From NCBI GenBank assembly GCA_963989385.1, contig OZ022508.1, forward strand, positions 51,623,087 to 51,687,086: 64,000 nt of DNA. Reading direction: 5' to 3'. Shown in pieces: positions 34,290-46,663 of the stretch. The translations under genes were made by a program, and so were the position numbers. Origin of the DNA: Ctena decussata (Eukaryota > Mollusca > Bivalvia > Lucinida > Lucinidae). The notes under the pieces are model-generated. The model saw only the letters and a program-made list of their open reading frames with translations, ran no database searches and was not told the origin of the DNA. The stretch's first letter is position 1; each line of letters opens with the position of its first letter.

Positions 34290-35524
34290 TAGCCATCAGA
34301 GGTGATGGCAAATCCCCCGACCAAAGGCCCCTTGTGCTTTGGTAAACACAGTGCCCTTCAAAACACATATAAATAGTATACTGTCATTCTTTTATGCTCC
34401 TTATTGACAATATCTGTTTAACAGATGCATGATTATCTAACACTCAGAACAAAACAGTATGCCAGATTGCTCAAAAAGAGGTAAAATCTCAAATAGCAAC
34501 CATGTAGACAATGTATTGCATATGATACATTCAACATTTCAAAATGAATGAATAACTTCTAAAGTACAGGCCCTAAAAATCTAATTTTGAGCTCTCTAGT
34601 AAGTGAATTTGGACAAAGAATCCAAATCTGATTTTCTTTTTTTTTTTTTTTGGGGGGGGGGGGGGGGGACTCGCTCGGAAAAGTATGAAAGCAAGAGTTG
34701 TCATTCTTGTGTGAGACAAACTGTCATGATCTGATCTCCAGATCTGTGAAGTATCATACAAATATTTCAATGGGTATTCATGTTATGGAGCGGACACAAA
34801 ATCACACCTAAAACCATCAAGGGGAAATAACTCAAAAACTTAGAAAGCAACAGTTCTCATTCTTGTTCACCACACATCAGCATGACCTGTTCTACGTAAC
34901 TATGAAGTATCATGAAAATATTCCAAAAGGTATTCAAGTTATGGAGCGGACACGAAATTACACCTAAAACCATCAAGGGGAAATAACTCAAAAAGTAAGA
35001 AAGCAAGAGTTGTCATTCTTGTTCGCGACACATCGTCATGACCTGTTCTACATATCTGTGAAGTATCATGAAAATATTTCAAAAGGTATTCAAGTTATAC
35101 TGCGGACACGAATTTACACCTAACCATCAAGGGGAAATAACTCAAATAGTGAGAAAGCAAGAGTTATCATTCTTGTTCCCGACACATCGTCATGACCTGC
35201 TCTACATATCTGTGAATTATGATGAAAATATTCCAAAGGGTATTCAAGTTACAGAGCGGACACGAATCTGCCAAAAATTTACCAAAGGGGAGATAACTCA
35301 AAAATTACAAAAGCAAGAGTTACCATTCTTGCACGTGACACATCGTCATGACCTGTTCTACATAACTGTGAAGTATTATGAAAATATTCCAAACGGTATT
35401 CAAGATATGGAGCGGACAAGGAAATGTTTACGGACGGACAGACGGACGGACGGACGGACAGACGGACGGACGGACGCCAGGCTCATCGCTATATCCCCCG
35501 AACCTTTCGGTCGGGGGATAAAAA
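34290..35524 (+). mobile_element. HINE, family P3, nested in P5
   Basis: The 5' end is TAGCCATC-loop-GATGGC with ATCCCCCGACC. A T-run followed by a run of about 18 G's lies at 34638-34670. There are about six tandem units of 160-190 bp and a long ACGG/ACAG tract at 35429-35477. The 3' hairpin ends TTCGGTCGGGGGATAAAA. Both flanks are A-runs within P5 text. Confidence 0.88.
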
Positions 35525-36119
35525 AGTGGCGACATTGATTTTTTGGATGCTCAAGGCAGGTACTCCATAGTCAGTGGTGGGATCTAGCCGAAATGCTAAC
35601 TAATCCAAGCTTTTATGCATATCCTCATTACCTGCAAGTATGAAGAGGATCCGATGAAAAATGAAAATGTGATGACGTTGTTTTCTCCATTATAAGACTA
35701 TGGGATAATTTTCAAACGCTCAAAGGCAGCTAACTCCGTAGTCTGTGCTCGAATCCATCCAAATTTCGAACTCATCCAAGCTCTTATGTATGTCATCATT
35801 ACCTGCAAGTATGATAAGGATCTAATCGAAAACCTTGATTGCAGCACCCTGAAAGTCAAACTTGCTCGAGATATTGTCATGCCCTACATTTGTGTGAATT
35901 TATTAGCTCACCTGTCAAGGTAAGCTTATAGTATAGCCTTGGTCTGTCGTCCGTCGTCGTCATCGGCGTCCACACTTTTAAACATCTTCTTCTCAGAAAC
36001 CACTGGGTGGACTGAAGCCAAATTTCATATGGAGCCTTAACAGGATGGGAGAACGAAGTTTATATATTTGGCCAAGGTCACATGACCAAGATGGCCGCCC
36101 TGCCCATATATGGTAAAAA

Positions 36120-37504
36120 TAGCCATCAGAGGAGATGGCAAATCCCCCGACCGAAGACCCCCATGGGCCTTGGTAAAAAGGGTGCACTTCAAAGCACATC
36201 TTAGTAATATATTGTCATTCTTTTATGCTTCTGATTGACATTATCTGTTAACAGATGCATGATTATCTAACACTCAGACTAAAACAGTATGCTTGACTGC
36301 TAAAAAGAGGTAATATCTCAAACAGCCACCATATACACAAATGTATAGCATACAATACATTCAATTTTCAAACGGTGTGAATAAATTCGAAAGTACAAGC
36401 CCTACAAACCTAATTTTGAGCTCTCTAGTAAGTGAATTTGGACAAAGAATCCAAATCTGGAAAAAAAAATTATTTTTTTTGAAGGGGAGGGGGGGGGGGG
36501 GCGTGCGTGGGAATTTGGAGGGGTCAGAGAAAGTTAGGAACACTGATAAGATATCACAGCATGATCATCGATATTCTCAAAGGTACAAGGTTATTCAAAT
36601 TCTGGAGCAGGCCAGGTTTATACAGATATGGAGCAGAGACTCAAACAGCAGCTCAAACTACCAAAGGGAAATAACTCACAAAGTATGAAGGCAAGAGTTA
36701 TCATTCATGTATGAGACAAATTGTCATGACCTGTTCTGCATATCTGTTAAGTATCATGAAAATATTTCAAAAGGTATCCAAGCTATGGGGCAGACACCTA
36801 AAATCATCAAAGGGAAATAACTCCAAAAGTAAGAAAGCAAGAGTTGTCATTCTTGTTCGCGACACATCATCATGACCTGTTCTAAATATCTGTGAAGTAT
36901 CATGAAAATATTCCAAAAGGTATTCAAGTTATAGAGCGGACACGAAATCACACCTAAAATGATCAAGGGGAAATCTCAAAAAGTAAGAAAGCAAGAGTTG
37001 TCATTCTTGTTTGCGACACACCGTCATGACCTGTTCTACATATCTGTGAAGTATCATGAGAATATTCCAAAGGGTATTCAAGTTATAGAGCGGACACGAA
37101 TCTGCCAAAGAATCACACCTAAAACTATCAAGGGGAAATAACTCAAAAAGTAAGAAAGTAAGAGTTGTCATTCTTGTTCGCGACACATCGTCATGACCTG
37201 TTCTACATTTCTGTGAAGTATCATGAAAATATTCCAAAGGGTATTCAAGTTACAAAGCGGACACGAATCTGCAAAAAAATCACCAAAGGGGAGATAACTC
37301 AAAAAGTACAATAGCAAGAGTTACCATTCTTGTATGCGACACATCGTCATGACCTGTTCTACATAACTGTGAAGTATCATGAAAATATTCCAAAGGGTAT
37401 TCAAGATATAGAGCGGACAAGAAAGTGTTTACGGATGGACGGACAGACGGACGGACGCCAGGCTCATCGCTATATCCCCCGAACCTTTCGGTCGGGGGAT
37501 AAAA
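36120..37504 (+). mobile_element. HINE, family P3, nested in inverted P1d
   Basis: The 5' arm ATCCCCCGACCGAA (36142-36155) is the perfect reverse complement of the 3' arm TTCGGTCGGGGGAT (37487-37500). An A/T-run then G-run lies at 36463-36500. Tandem units carry 'tcatgacctgttctacatatctgtgaag'-type text in shorter pieces, and an ACGG tract lies at 37431-37458. It sits in the A-run of 'atggtaaaaacacttc'. Confidence 0.9.
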
Positions 37505-39574
37505 ACACTTCAAAAATCTTCTTCTCCAGAACCAAAAGGCCTATGACCTTGAAACTTGGCATGTAGCATCGGGCATGCGGGCCCATCATAGTTTATACAA
37601 ATCTTGACCTTGTGTTGACCTTGACCTAATTTACAGCATGGTCAACTTTGGTACCTTAGGCTTTTATATGGGAGAACGCTTAAACAGTGGATTTCTCAGA
37701 AACTATTTAAGTCTAAGGTACAATACTTGGTATACATGGTCGACTAAATGACCAGATGAAGATATTATGTCACTAAAGGTCAAGGTCATTCCGTCGGACC
37801 ATCCGTCGTCAAGATTTTCAAACATCTTCTCCTCTGAAACCACTGGGCCGATTGAAGCCAAATTTCATATGGAGTCTCAGTGGGATGGGGGAACTAAAGT
37901 TTATACCCGGGGTCTGGGTCACATGACCAAGATGGCCGCCATGCCAATATATGGTAAAAACCCTTCAAAAATCTTCTTCTCCAGAACCAAAAGGCCTATG
38001 ACCTTGAAACTTGGTGTGTAGCATAGGGCATGTGGGCCCATCATAGTTTTTACAAATCATGACCTTGCGTTGACCTTGACCTAATTTACGGCATGGTCAA
38101 CTTTGGTACGTTAGGCTTTTATATTGGAAAACGCTTAAACAGTGGATTTCTCAGAAACTATTTAAGTCTAAGGTACAATACTTGGTATACATGGTCGACT
38201 AAATGACCTGATGAAGATATTATGTCACTAAATCTTCTTCTCCAGAACCAAAAGGCGTATGACCTTGAAACTAAGTATGTAGCTTCGGAAATGCGGGCCC
38301 ATCATAGTTTATACAAATCATGACCTTGCGTTGACCTTGACCTAATTTACGGGGATGGTCAACTTTGGTACGTCAGGCTTTTATATGGGAAAACGCTTAA
38401 ACAGTGGATTTCTCAGAAACTGTTTAAGTCTAAGGTACAATACTAGGTATACATGGTCTACTAAATGACCAGATGAAGATATTATGTCACTAAAGGTCAA
38501 GGTCATTCCGTCAGACCATCCGTCGTCAAGATTTTCAAACATCTTCTCCTCTGAAACCACTGGGCCGATTGAAGCCAAATTTCATATGGAGTCTCAGTGG
38601 AATAGGGGAACGAAATTCAATACCCGGGGTCTGAGTCACATGACCAAGATGGCCGCCATGCCCATATATGGTAAAACCCTTCAAAAATCTTCTCCAGAAC
38701 CAAAAGGCCTATGACCTTGAAACTTGGTATGTAGCATCGGGCATGCGGGCCCATCATATTTTATACAAATCATGACCTTGCGTTGACCTTGAATTAATTT
38801 ACGGCATGGTCAACTTTGGTACGTTAGGCTTTTATATGGGAAAATGCTTAAACAGTGGATTTCTCAGAAACTATTTAGGTCTAAGGTACAATACTAGGTA
38901 TACATGGTCTACTAAATGACCAGATGAAGATATTATGTCACTAAAGGTCAAGGTCATTCCGTCGGACCATCGGTCGTCAAGATTTTCAAACATCTTCTCC
39001 TCTGAAACCACTGGGCCGATTGAAGCCAAATTTCATATGGAGTCTCAGTGGGATGGGGGAACGAAAGTTTATAACCGGGGTCTGGGTCACATGACCAAGA
39101 TGGCCACCAGGCCCATATATGGTAAAAACCCTTCGAAAATCTTCTTCTCTAGAACCAAAAGGCCTATGACCTTGAAACTTGGTATGTAGCATCGGGCATG
39201 CTGGCCCATCATAGTTTATACAAATGATGACCATGTGTTGACCTTGAATTAATTTACGACATGGTCAACTTTGGTATGTAAGGCTTTTATATGGGAAAAT
39301 GCTTATACAGTGGATTTCTCAGAAACTATTTAAGTCTTTGGTACAATACATGGTATATATGGTCAACTAAATGACCAGATGAAGATATTATGTCACTGAA
39401 AGGTCAAGGTCATTTTGTCGGTCTGTCCGTCATCAAGATTTTCAAAACATCTACTCCTCTGAAACCACTGGTCTGATTGAAGCGAAATTTCATATGGACT
39501 CTAAGTGTGATCAGGGAATAAAAGTTTGTTCTCAGGGTCTTGACCAAGATCGCCGCCATGCCCATATATGGTAA

Positions 39575-41614
39575 CAAGAGGCCCAAATGGGCCTGATATC
39601 GCTCACCTGGCTATTTTGCCATGGACCATTCTGACACAAAATTGACACAAAATTGGTCCAATTACTTTGAGATTTGCAAGAATCATTTTGCCATAAATTT
39701 CATCAAAACCTATTCAGTGGTCACTGAGATATTGCCATTTCATGTTTTGCGCTATTTTTAGAAATGGCAGATGGAGGCCATCTTGGAATGCCAAAATGCA
39801 AAAAAATCAAAAGCCTTCATGCAAGGACCATTCTGACATAAACTGGTCCAGTTCCATTGTAATTTTTCAATTTTCACATTTTTCTATTTTAAGTAAAAGA
39901 GACCAATTTGGCGGGTCTATATTTATTAATTTTTGAAACATCTCAATGCCAGAATCATTTTGCCACAAATTTTGTCAAAATCCATTCACGGGTTACTGAA
40001 ATATTGTCATTTTCATGTTTTGTGCTATTTTTAGTAACGGCAGATGGCAGCCATCTAAGACTGCCAAAATGCAAGAAATCGCAAAGGCTTCATGAACGGA
40101 CCATTCAGACACAAAATTAGTCCAATTCAATTGAGATTTTCTGATTTTCACATTTTGCTATTCTTAGTAACAGAGGCCAACATGACTGGTCTTTACTAAG
40201 TAATGCTTGAAACATCTCAATGCAAGAATCATTTTGCCACAAATTTCGTCAAAATCCATTCAGGGGTTACAGAGATATTGTCATTTTCATGTTTTGTGCT
40301 ATTTTTAGTAACGGCAGATGGCAGCCATCTTGGAATGCCAAAATGCAAGAAATCGCAAAGGCTTCATGAAAGGACCATTCTGACACAAAATTAGTCCAAT
40401 TCTATTGACATTTTCAAATTTTCACATTTTGCTATTTTTAGAAGTATAGGCCAACATGACTGGTCTATATTTAGTTACGTTTGAAACACCTCAATGCAAG
40501 AATCATTTTGCCACAAATTTCGTCAAATTCCATTCAGTGGTTACTGAGATATTGTCATTTTCATGTTTTGTGCTATTTTTAGTAACGGCAGATGGCGGCC
40601 ATCTTGGATTGCCAAATCGCAATTAATCAAAACGTCTTCATGAAAGGACCATTCTGAAACAAAATAAGTCAAATTCCATTCAAGGGTTCTTGAGAAATTG
40701 TTATTTTTTTATGTTTGTGCTATTTTTAGTAACGGCCCCCTGGTGGCCATCTTGGATAGTCAGTTGGCACAAATTTGAAATAATTCAATTCAAGGACCAT
40801 TTCTGACCAAACCTTATCAGAATCCATTTGTGTTTTCTTGAGATATTGACATTTGAGCGAATTTGGTCTTGTAAACGCTAAGTAGGTCACTGTGACCTAA
40901 TTCCGCTACAGATTTTTTTTTATTTTTATAAAATTTAATTGCAAGGTCCCACTTATGTTCCATGCAAACTTTCAACCAAATATACCCAATGGTTCTAGTG
41001 GAGATGTTGATTTTGTTGTTTTTGCTATTTTTAGAAGTGACGGCCATCTTGGATTCTCAACCTGACCCACTTTTACAAATTTGAAACCCTGCAGTCTGGT
41101 CATGCTCCATGTGAAATTTGAGACCCATGGGTTCAGTGGTTTTAGAGAAGAAGTTGTTTGAAGTTGTTTAAATAAGTTGTTTTTCGACATTGGCATTTGA
41201 ACAAATTACCCTCGTAAACAGAAAGTAGGTCACTGCGACAAAACTACGCTACAGATTTTTTTCATTTTTACAATTCTGAACACCAATGTTCCACTGATGT
41301 TTTATGCAAAAATTCAGACAAATATACCCAGTGGTTCTGGAGAAGAAGATGATTTTGTTATTTTTGCTATTTTTAGTAATGGCGGCCATCTTGGATATTC
41401 AACCTGACCCAATTTACAATTCTGAGACCCTTGAGTCAGGTCATGCTCCATGTGAAATTTGAGAACCATGGGTACAGTAGTTTTACAGAAGAAGATGTTT
41501 GAATACTTGTTTTCAAGTGTTGACAGACGACGCACGGACGCACGATGCACGACGCACGCCGGACGCTTTGGTATGACAATAGCTCACTATGGCCCTTCGG
41601 GCCAGGTGAGCTAA
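39575..41614 (+). mobile_element. HINE, family P1a, complete, nested in inverted P1d
   Basis: The 5' end is CAAGAGGCCC with the AGGCCC/GGGCCT palindrome and the arm GCTCACCTGG. The core monomer is about 275 bp ('ccacaaatttcgtcaaa', 'gcagatggcagccatcttgga'). The 3' end is an ACGC/ACGA-rich tract (41523-41563), then AGCTCACTATGGCCC and GGGCCAGGTGAGCTAA. Flanks 'ccatatatggtaa' and 'aaacccttcaaaa' join to intact P1d text, so both boundaries are exact and there is no duplicated target. Confidence 0.93.
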
Positions 41615-41999
41615 AAACCCTTCAAAATTTTCTTCTCCAGAACCAAAAGGTATATGACCTTGAAACTTGGTATGTAGCTTTGGGCACTCAAGCCCATCAT
41701 AGTTTATACAAATGATCTTGCGTTGACTTTGACCTAATTCATGACACTGTCAACTTTGGTACATTATGTAGGCTTTTATATGGGAAAATGCTTAAACAGT
41801 GGATTTTTCAGAAACTATTTAAGTCTAAGGTGCAATATTTGGTATATATGGTTGACTAAATGACCAGATGAAGATATTTTGTCGTTAAAGGTCAAGGTCA
41901 TTCTTTGACTTTTGTACAAGGTCATTGAGATTCTGTCACCCGTCAACATTTTCAAACATCTGCTCAGAGGCCACTAGGGTCAATTGAAGCCATATTTCA

Positions 42000-43190
42000 T
42001 ATGGAGCTTCACCGGCTTAAAGGGCTGGATTTTGTTCTATCATTTTGACCCCCCCAATCTAATCCCCTCCAATAAACAAGTGATAAGAAAATCAAAGGCA
42101 CCTCCTAATAACCTCATTTTTAGGGCCATAAAACAATGCAGTGCTGAAACCACTGCCTGCCTGTGGGGCCCCAGTGGGATAAATTCATGTAAAAGATGAG
42201 AACAATAAATTCTACAACTTGTAAAATATTATTTGCTGATTAGCGGCAGTCAGAGAATACTCAAATATTAATTTTGAAAAAAAAGAAAGAAAAAAAAAAG
42301 ACAAAAAAAAAAAGAAAGAAAAAGAAAAGAAAAAAAAATGAACTAAAAAAAAAAGAAAAGAAAAAAAAAATAACAAAAAAAAAAGAACTTAAGGAAGAAA
42401 GGAAAAAATAATAATTGAAAACTGAATATATTTTACAAATATTTTCTTTTCTTGTATTATCACTAACTACTTTCACTTTTTGTATATATTTTCAATATGT
42501 TATTTTTTTTATTTTACTTTCTTAAATTTTATTTACATATTTTTTTTTTAATTTGTATAATTTTTTTTATTTTAATTATTTACTTTTTTTCAAGTAAGAC
42601 AAATGGTCTGCAAATGAATACATTGACCATTATAATAATGACAAGAGGAAAAAAATATGCACGATTTGAAGAACAAATTTTTTCTCATTAATCACTTCAT
42701 AGACCCAAAAGACTACAATTTAATTTGATTGCCAAACCTGTTTTTGAGCAGTTTGGTGACATTAAACATGTTTTTGACACCTTTTGAAAACAGTGAATTG
42801 GTCAAAGTTCATTTGTTTTTACAAGCGACACTGCAGTTTTGTTGGTTTAAGACTATGGATTTATCATTATCAATTTTTTGTTTCCACAGGGTAGATTATT
42901 TTATTTTGGCTTCTCTAGTCGTAAATTTGATTGTGAAAAGGGATAAATATGAACTTAGGATTTTGTAAACATTACCAGAATATATGTATCTAAAATGTTT
43001 TTCTACATCAGACTTTGGTGGATACTAATGCCAGAATTAAATCAAGGTATCTCAGTTATTGATTTTCCCCATTTTGGGCCTCCCAAAGAGACTGCTGGGA
43101 CACTGGTCTGGAGAAGACAGGCTAGCCAGAGAAGTTTGTTTATTGGATTAGATAAGGATTACATAACTTACTAATGACAAAAATCCAGGT
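42000..43190. other. Unassigned insert in P1d with A-rich and T-rich tracts
   Basis: P1d text stops at about 42010 and resumes at about 43200. Between them lies a purine tract (42277-42415, almost only A and G) followed by a T-rich stretch (42480-42600). No hairpin ends, inverted repeats or recognisable frames were found. Long frames here reflect base composition. Confidence 0.5.
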
Positions 43191-43663
43191 CTTTAAAGGA
43201 ACCATAGTTTGTTCAGATGGTCTTGGTCACTTGACCAAGATGGCCACCATGCCCATATATGGTAAAAACTCTTCAAACGTCTTTTTCTCGAGAACCGAAA
43301 GGCCTATAACCTTGAAACTCGGTATGTAGCATTGGACACTCAGGCCCATCATAGTTTACTGTGTTTCATATATTATGGAGCTTTAATACTGGGTCAAAGG
43401 AATCAAAGTTTGTTCAGATGGTCATGGTCGTATGAACATGGTGGCCGCCACACCCATTTATGATAAAAACCCTTCAGAAATCTTTGTCCAGAAACGAAGG
43501 CCCAGTGACCTTGTGGCTTGGTATATAGAATTGGGACTCAACATTAATCCCCAAGGGAGGGGGGCTATCTGCCCCTGCCCTGGTGCTATATACATGTATA
43601 AAAGCATTAAAATATATACCAGAACCAAGTGTCAGGTGAGCTACAGGACCATTGGTCCTCTTG

Positions 43664-44440
43664 TTTTAAAATCCGTTGAGAAATGTAGGTGCTAGAGCGA
43701 TGACAAAGTTTTTCTAAAAATAGCCACAGTGACCTTGACCTTGGGCACAGCATCCTGAAAGTCGAACTTGCTTGAGATATTGTCATACCCTACATTTGTG
43801 TCAAGTTATTTTAAAATCCATAGAGAAATGAAGGTGCTAGGGCGATGACAAAGTTTTTCTAAAAATAGCCACAGTGACCTTGACCTTGGGCACAGCACCC
43901 TGAAAGTCGAACTTGCTCGAGCTAATTTCATGCCCTACATTTGTATGAAGTTATTTTAAAATCTGCTGAGAAATGTAGGTGCTAAAGCGCTGACAAAGTT
44001 TTTCTAAAATAGCCACAGTGACCTTGACCTTGGGTGCAGCACCCTGGAAGTCAAACTTGTTTGAGATATTGTCATGCCCTACATTTGTGTGAAGTTGATT
44101 TAAAATCCGTTGAGAAATGTAGGCGCTAGAGCGCTGACAAAGTATTTCTAAAAATAGCCACAGTGACCTTGACCTTGGGCGCAGCATCCTGAAAGTCGAA
44201 CTTGCTCGAGATATTGTCATGCCCTACATTTGTGTGAAGTTATTTTAAAATCTGCTGAGAAATGTAGGTGCTAGAGCGCTGACAAAGTTTTTCTAAAAAT
44301 AGCCACAGTGACCTTGACCTTGGGCGCAGCATCCTGAAAGTCAAACTTGCTCGAGATATTGTCATGCCCTACATTTGTGTGAAGTTATTTTAAAATCCGT
44401 TGAGAAATGTAGGCAATAGAGCGATGACAAAGTTTTTCTA
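43664..44440 (+). repeat. Tandem array, five copies of about 146 bp (P5 core)
   Basis: Copies are marked by 'gccacagtgaccttgacc' at about 43724, 43869, 44011, 44158 and 44306. Each contains TGACCTTGACCT and 'gagatattgtcatgccctac'. Copies are about 90% alike by eye. Confidence 0.9.
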
Positions 44441-45073
44441 AAAATATGTAATGACATTGTTTTCTTCATTATAACCTATGGGATTTTTTCAAACGCTCAA
44501 GGGCAGCTAAGTCCATAGTCTGTGCTCGAATCCGGCCAAATTTCGAACTTATCCAAGCTCTTATGTATGTCATCATTACCTGCAAGTATGATAAGGATCT
44601 AAGCAAAAACAGTTGAGAAAACGTGATGACGCCATTTTCCCCATTATAACCCTATGGGATTTTTCTAAAAGCTCAAGGGCAGCTAACTCCGTAGTCTGTG
44701 CTCGAATCCGGCCAAATTTCGAACTCATCCAAGCTCTTGTGTATGCCATCATTACCTGCAAGTATGATAAGGATCTAATCAAAAACAGTCGAGAAAACGT
44801 GATGACACCATTTTCCCCATTATAACCCTATGGGGGCTATCTGTTGCCATGGAAACCAGAGTTCTGAGCTGATCGGCACCAAAACCTATTGCAGCCTTTC
44901 CCCCATCCAAATGATGCTTCAGATAAAATTTGATAGCGATCGGCCCACTGGTCTCTGAGATATTTATGTTTGAAAGTGTTGACGCACCCACGCACGCACC
45001 CACGGACGGACGACGGCTCGACTCCCATCCTATAAGCTCATCTCTGAGCCTTCGGCTCAGGTGAGCTTAAAAG

Positions 45074-46210
45074 CATGAACAGTCAGACTGTCATAAAGAA
45101 GCAGTGCAGAAGCTCCTCACTTTACCAAAGCAGACCCGGGACATTGGAGAATCGCTGTCTGCATCACATGAAGCTGACACGGTCAATAACAGGAAACATA
45201 TTATACAGATCTTATCCAATGTACGTTTTCTGGTCAGGCAAGGGATACCCTTTCGTGGTGGTGGCAATGAAGAAGACAGCAACTTCAAACAAATATTAAA
45301 GTTAAGAGCTGAAGAAGATACCGCCCTACTGCAATGGATGCAGAAGAAAACTGATAAATACACATGTGCAGATATACAGAATAAAATGTTGCAGTTAATG
45401 GCTTTGCAAATTTTGCGTGAACTCGCCGCAGAAATAAAATCAAAGTTTTTCACAATCATGATAGACGAGACAACAGACGAGTCTAACAGGGAACAAGCTG
45501 TGATCGTGTTTCGATACATAGATGAAAATCTGGAAGCACATGAAGAATTCATCGGCCTGCATGTGGTACCGTCTATTGACTCGAACACGTTAGTGAGAAC
45601 AACTGAAGACACGTTGCTAAGAATGAATCTTTCTTTGAATAAATGCAGAGGCCAGTGCTACGATGGTGCTAGCAACATGTCTGGAGCGAAAAACGGAGTT
45701 GCTGCGGAAATAAGACAGAAGGAGCCGCGAGCTGTATACACCCACTGCTATGGCCATGCCCTAAATCTGACTGTGGGAGATTAGGAGTTCAAAAGTTATT
45801 CAACTCAATGGACACATAAACCACCGCATCCGAATTCCATACAAGTGAGAAAGATCTGTACCGCCAGAAATACTTCGAGGCTTTAGATCTGGTAATCAAC
45901 TGCATCACAAATAGATTCGATCAAGATGGCTTCAAGATCTACAGAAACTTACAGGATTTGCTTTATAAAAGTGCTAGGGGGGAAGACTTCGAAAAACAGC
46001 TATGCAACAAGTGAAAGGTCTTTCTCCGCCTTGCGAAGGGTCAAAAGCTATCTGAGATCAAGAATGACACAGAAACGACTGAATCATCTGATGGTGCTAC
46101 ACATGCATAAGGAAAAGACAGACAGTCTCTCGCTAAAGCGGATTGCAGATGAGTTTTGTTCAGGGAATGATAGGCGTCTATTTCATTTTGGAAAATTTAC
46201 TGAAAAGTGA
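45074..46210 (+). pseudogene. hAT-superfamily transposase (DUF4371/ZMYM1-like), internally deleted
   Basis: Three pieces. 45074-45783 encodes a DUF4371-type region: HEQSDCHKEAV, FLVRQGIPFRG, the catalytic-core-like IDETTDESNREQ, then CRGQCYDGASNMSG and THCYGHALNLTVGD. 45847-46014, in another frame, encodes DLYRQKYFEALDLVINCI and RGEDFEKQLC, the helical mid-region. From about 45994 a third frame gives ATSERSFSALRRVKSYLRS and RLNHLMVLHMHKE, the hAT C-terminal dimerisation domain. About 100-200 residues normally between these parts are missing. The 5' part is cut at 45070, directly at the end of the P5 HINE, so the N-terminal zinc finger is lost. It cannot make a working enzyme. Confidence 0.9.
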
Positions 46211-46221
46211 GGTTTAAATAA

Positions 46222-46325
46222 GTGAGTCATGTGGCGTTCGTAAGAACAGCCGTCTCAGTGAACTAACGGTGTAAAAATGAGCCTTGTGGCGTTCGCAAGA
46301 ACAGCCGGCTTAATGAACTGAAAGC
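46222..46325 (+). repeat. Tandem duplication, 55-bp unit
   Basis: The phrase 'tggcgttcg.aagaacagcc' occurs at 46232 and 46287 with matching flanks, just 3' of the hAT stop codon. It lies in the element's 3' untranslated part. Confidence 0.75.
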
Positions 46326-46605
46326 TAGTTTTACAACTGGAACTTCTGTGCAACGCGGAGAAAAGTACATCTCCTGGGATATGTGTGAATACACTGTATA
46401 TACGTTTAGAAAAAGAAAGTAAAAACAAAACAAGAAAACAAAAAAAACTTTTGGGCCATGACTAGAAGCGCCTCCTCGTGGTGTGGCCTGGATGCAATTT
46501 TAGCTTTTATCTGGGGGAAAAAGGCTATTAAAAGTGTAACTAAACGCTTCTATTATAACAACTTAAGTTCTTCAAAAAAAAATTTTGCCTCCCCAATGTC
46601 AAAAT

Positions 46606-46621
46606 CGTTCCGACGCCCCTG
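46606..46621 (-). mobile_element. Right terminal end of the hAT element
   Basis: Read on the minus strand the end is CAGGGGCGTCGGAACG, of the usual CAGGGGC type for hAT ends. It lies 400 bp after the transposase stop. The left end is missing because of the truncation at 45070. Confidence 0.55.
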
Positions 46622-46663
46622 AATGAGCAAACAGCAAAGGCTCTGACCTGACTGCCTGCATGC

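Larger units (their letters stand above)
35903..43663 (-). mobile_element. HINE, family P1d, inverted, holding two nested HINEs
   Basis: Its 3' end is at the left (35903, TTAGCTCACCTG on the plus strand) and its 5' end at the right (GGTGAGCTACAGGACC then CTCTTG at 43663). Inside, P3 (36120-37504) and P1a (39575-41614) are inserted, plus about 1.2 kb of unassigned DNA at 42000-43190. P5 text rejoins outside: 'gtgtgaatttat' left and 'ttttaaaatccg' right. Confidence 0.82.
33965..45069 (+). mobile_element. HINE, family P5, split by nested elements
   Basis: P5 text appears at about 34230-34289, 35525-35902, 43664-45069 and nowhere in the inserts. Two monomer types exist: a 185-bp unit ('ctgtgctcgaatccggccaaatttcgaact') and a 146-bp unit at 43664-44440. 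The 3' end has a CACG/ACGG tract at 44985-45018 and a hairpin CATCTCTGAGCC/GGCTCAGGTGAGC at 45040-45066. The pieces join in order once P3 (34290-35524) and P1d (35903-43663) are removed. The 5' end is uncertain. Confidence 0.7.

Noticed and set aside
5496..39234. A recurring frame of about 80 codons (starting MSLKVKVI) at 5496-5750, 24791, 25212, 37767, 38484 and 38935
   Set aside because: It is one reading of the 455-bp P1d monomer, appears once per monomer, and is broken in many of them. It reflects repeat DNA, not a gene.
42261..42600. Phe/Lys-rich long frames in the A-rich and T-rich tract
   Set aside because: Produced by base composition; no codon structure.
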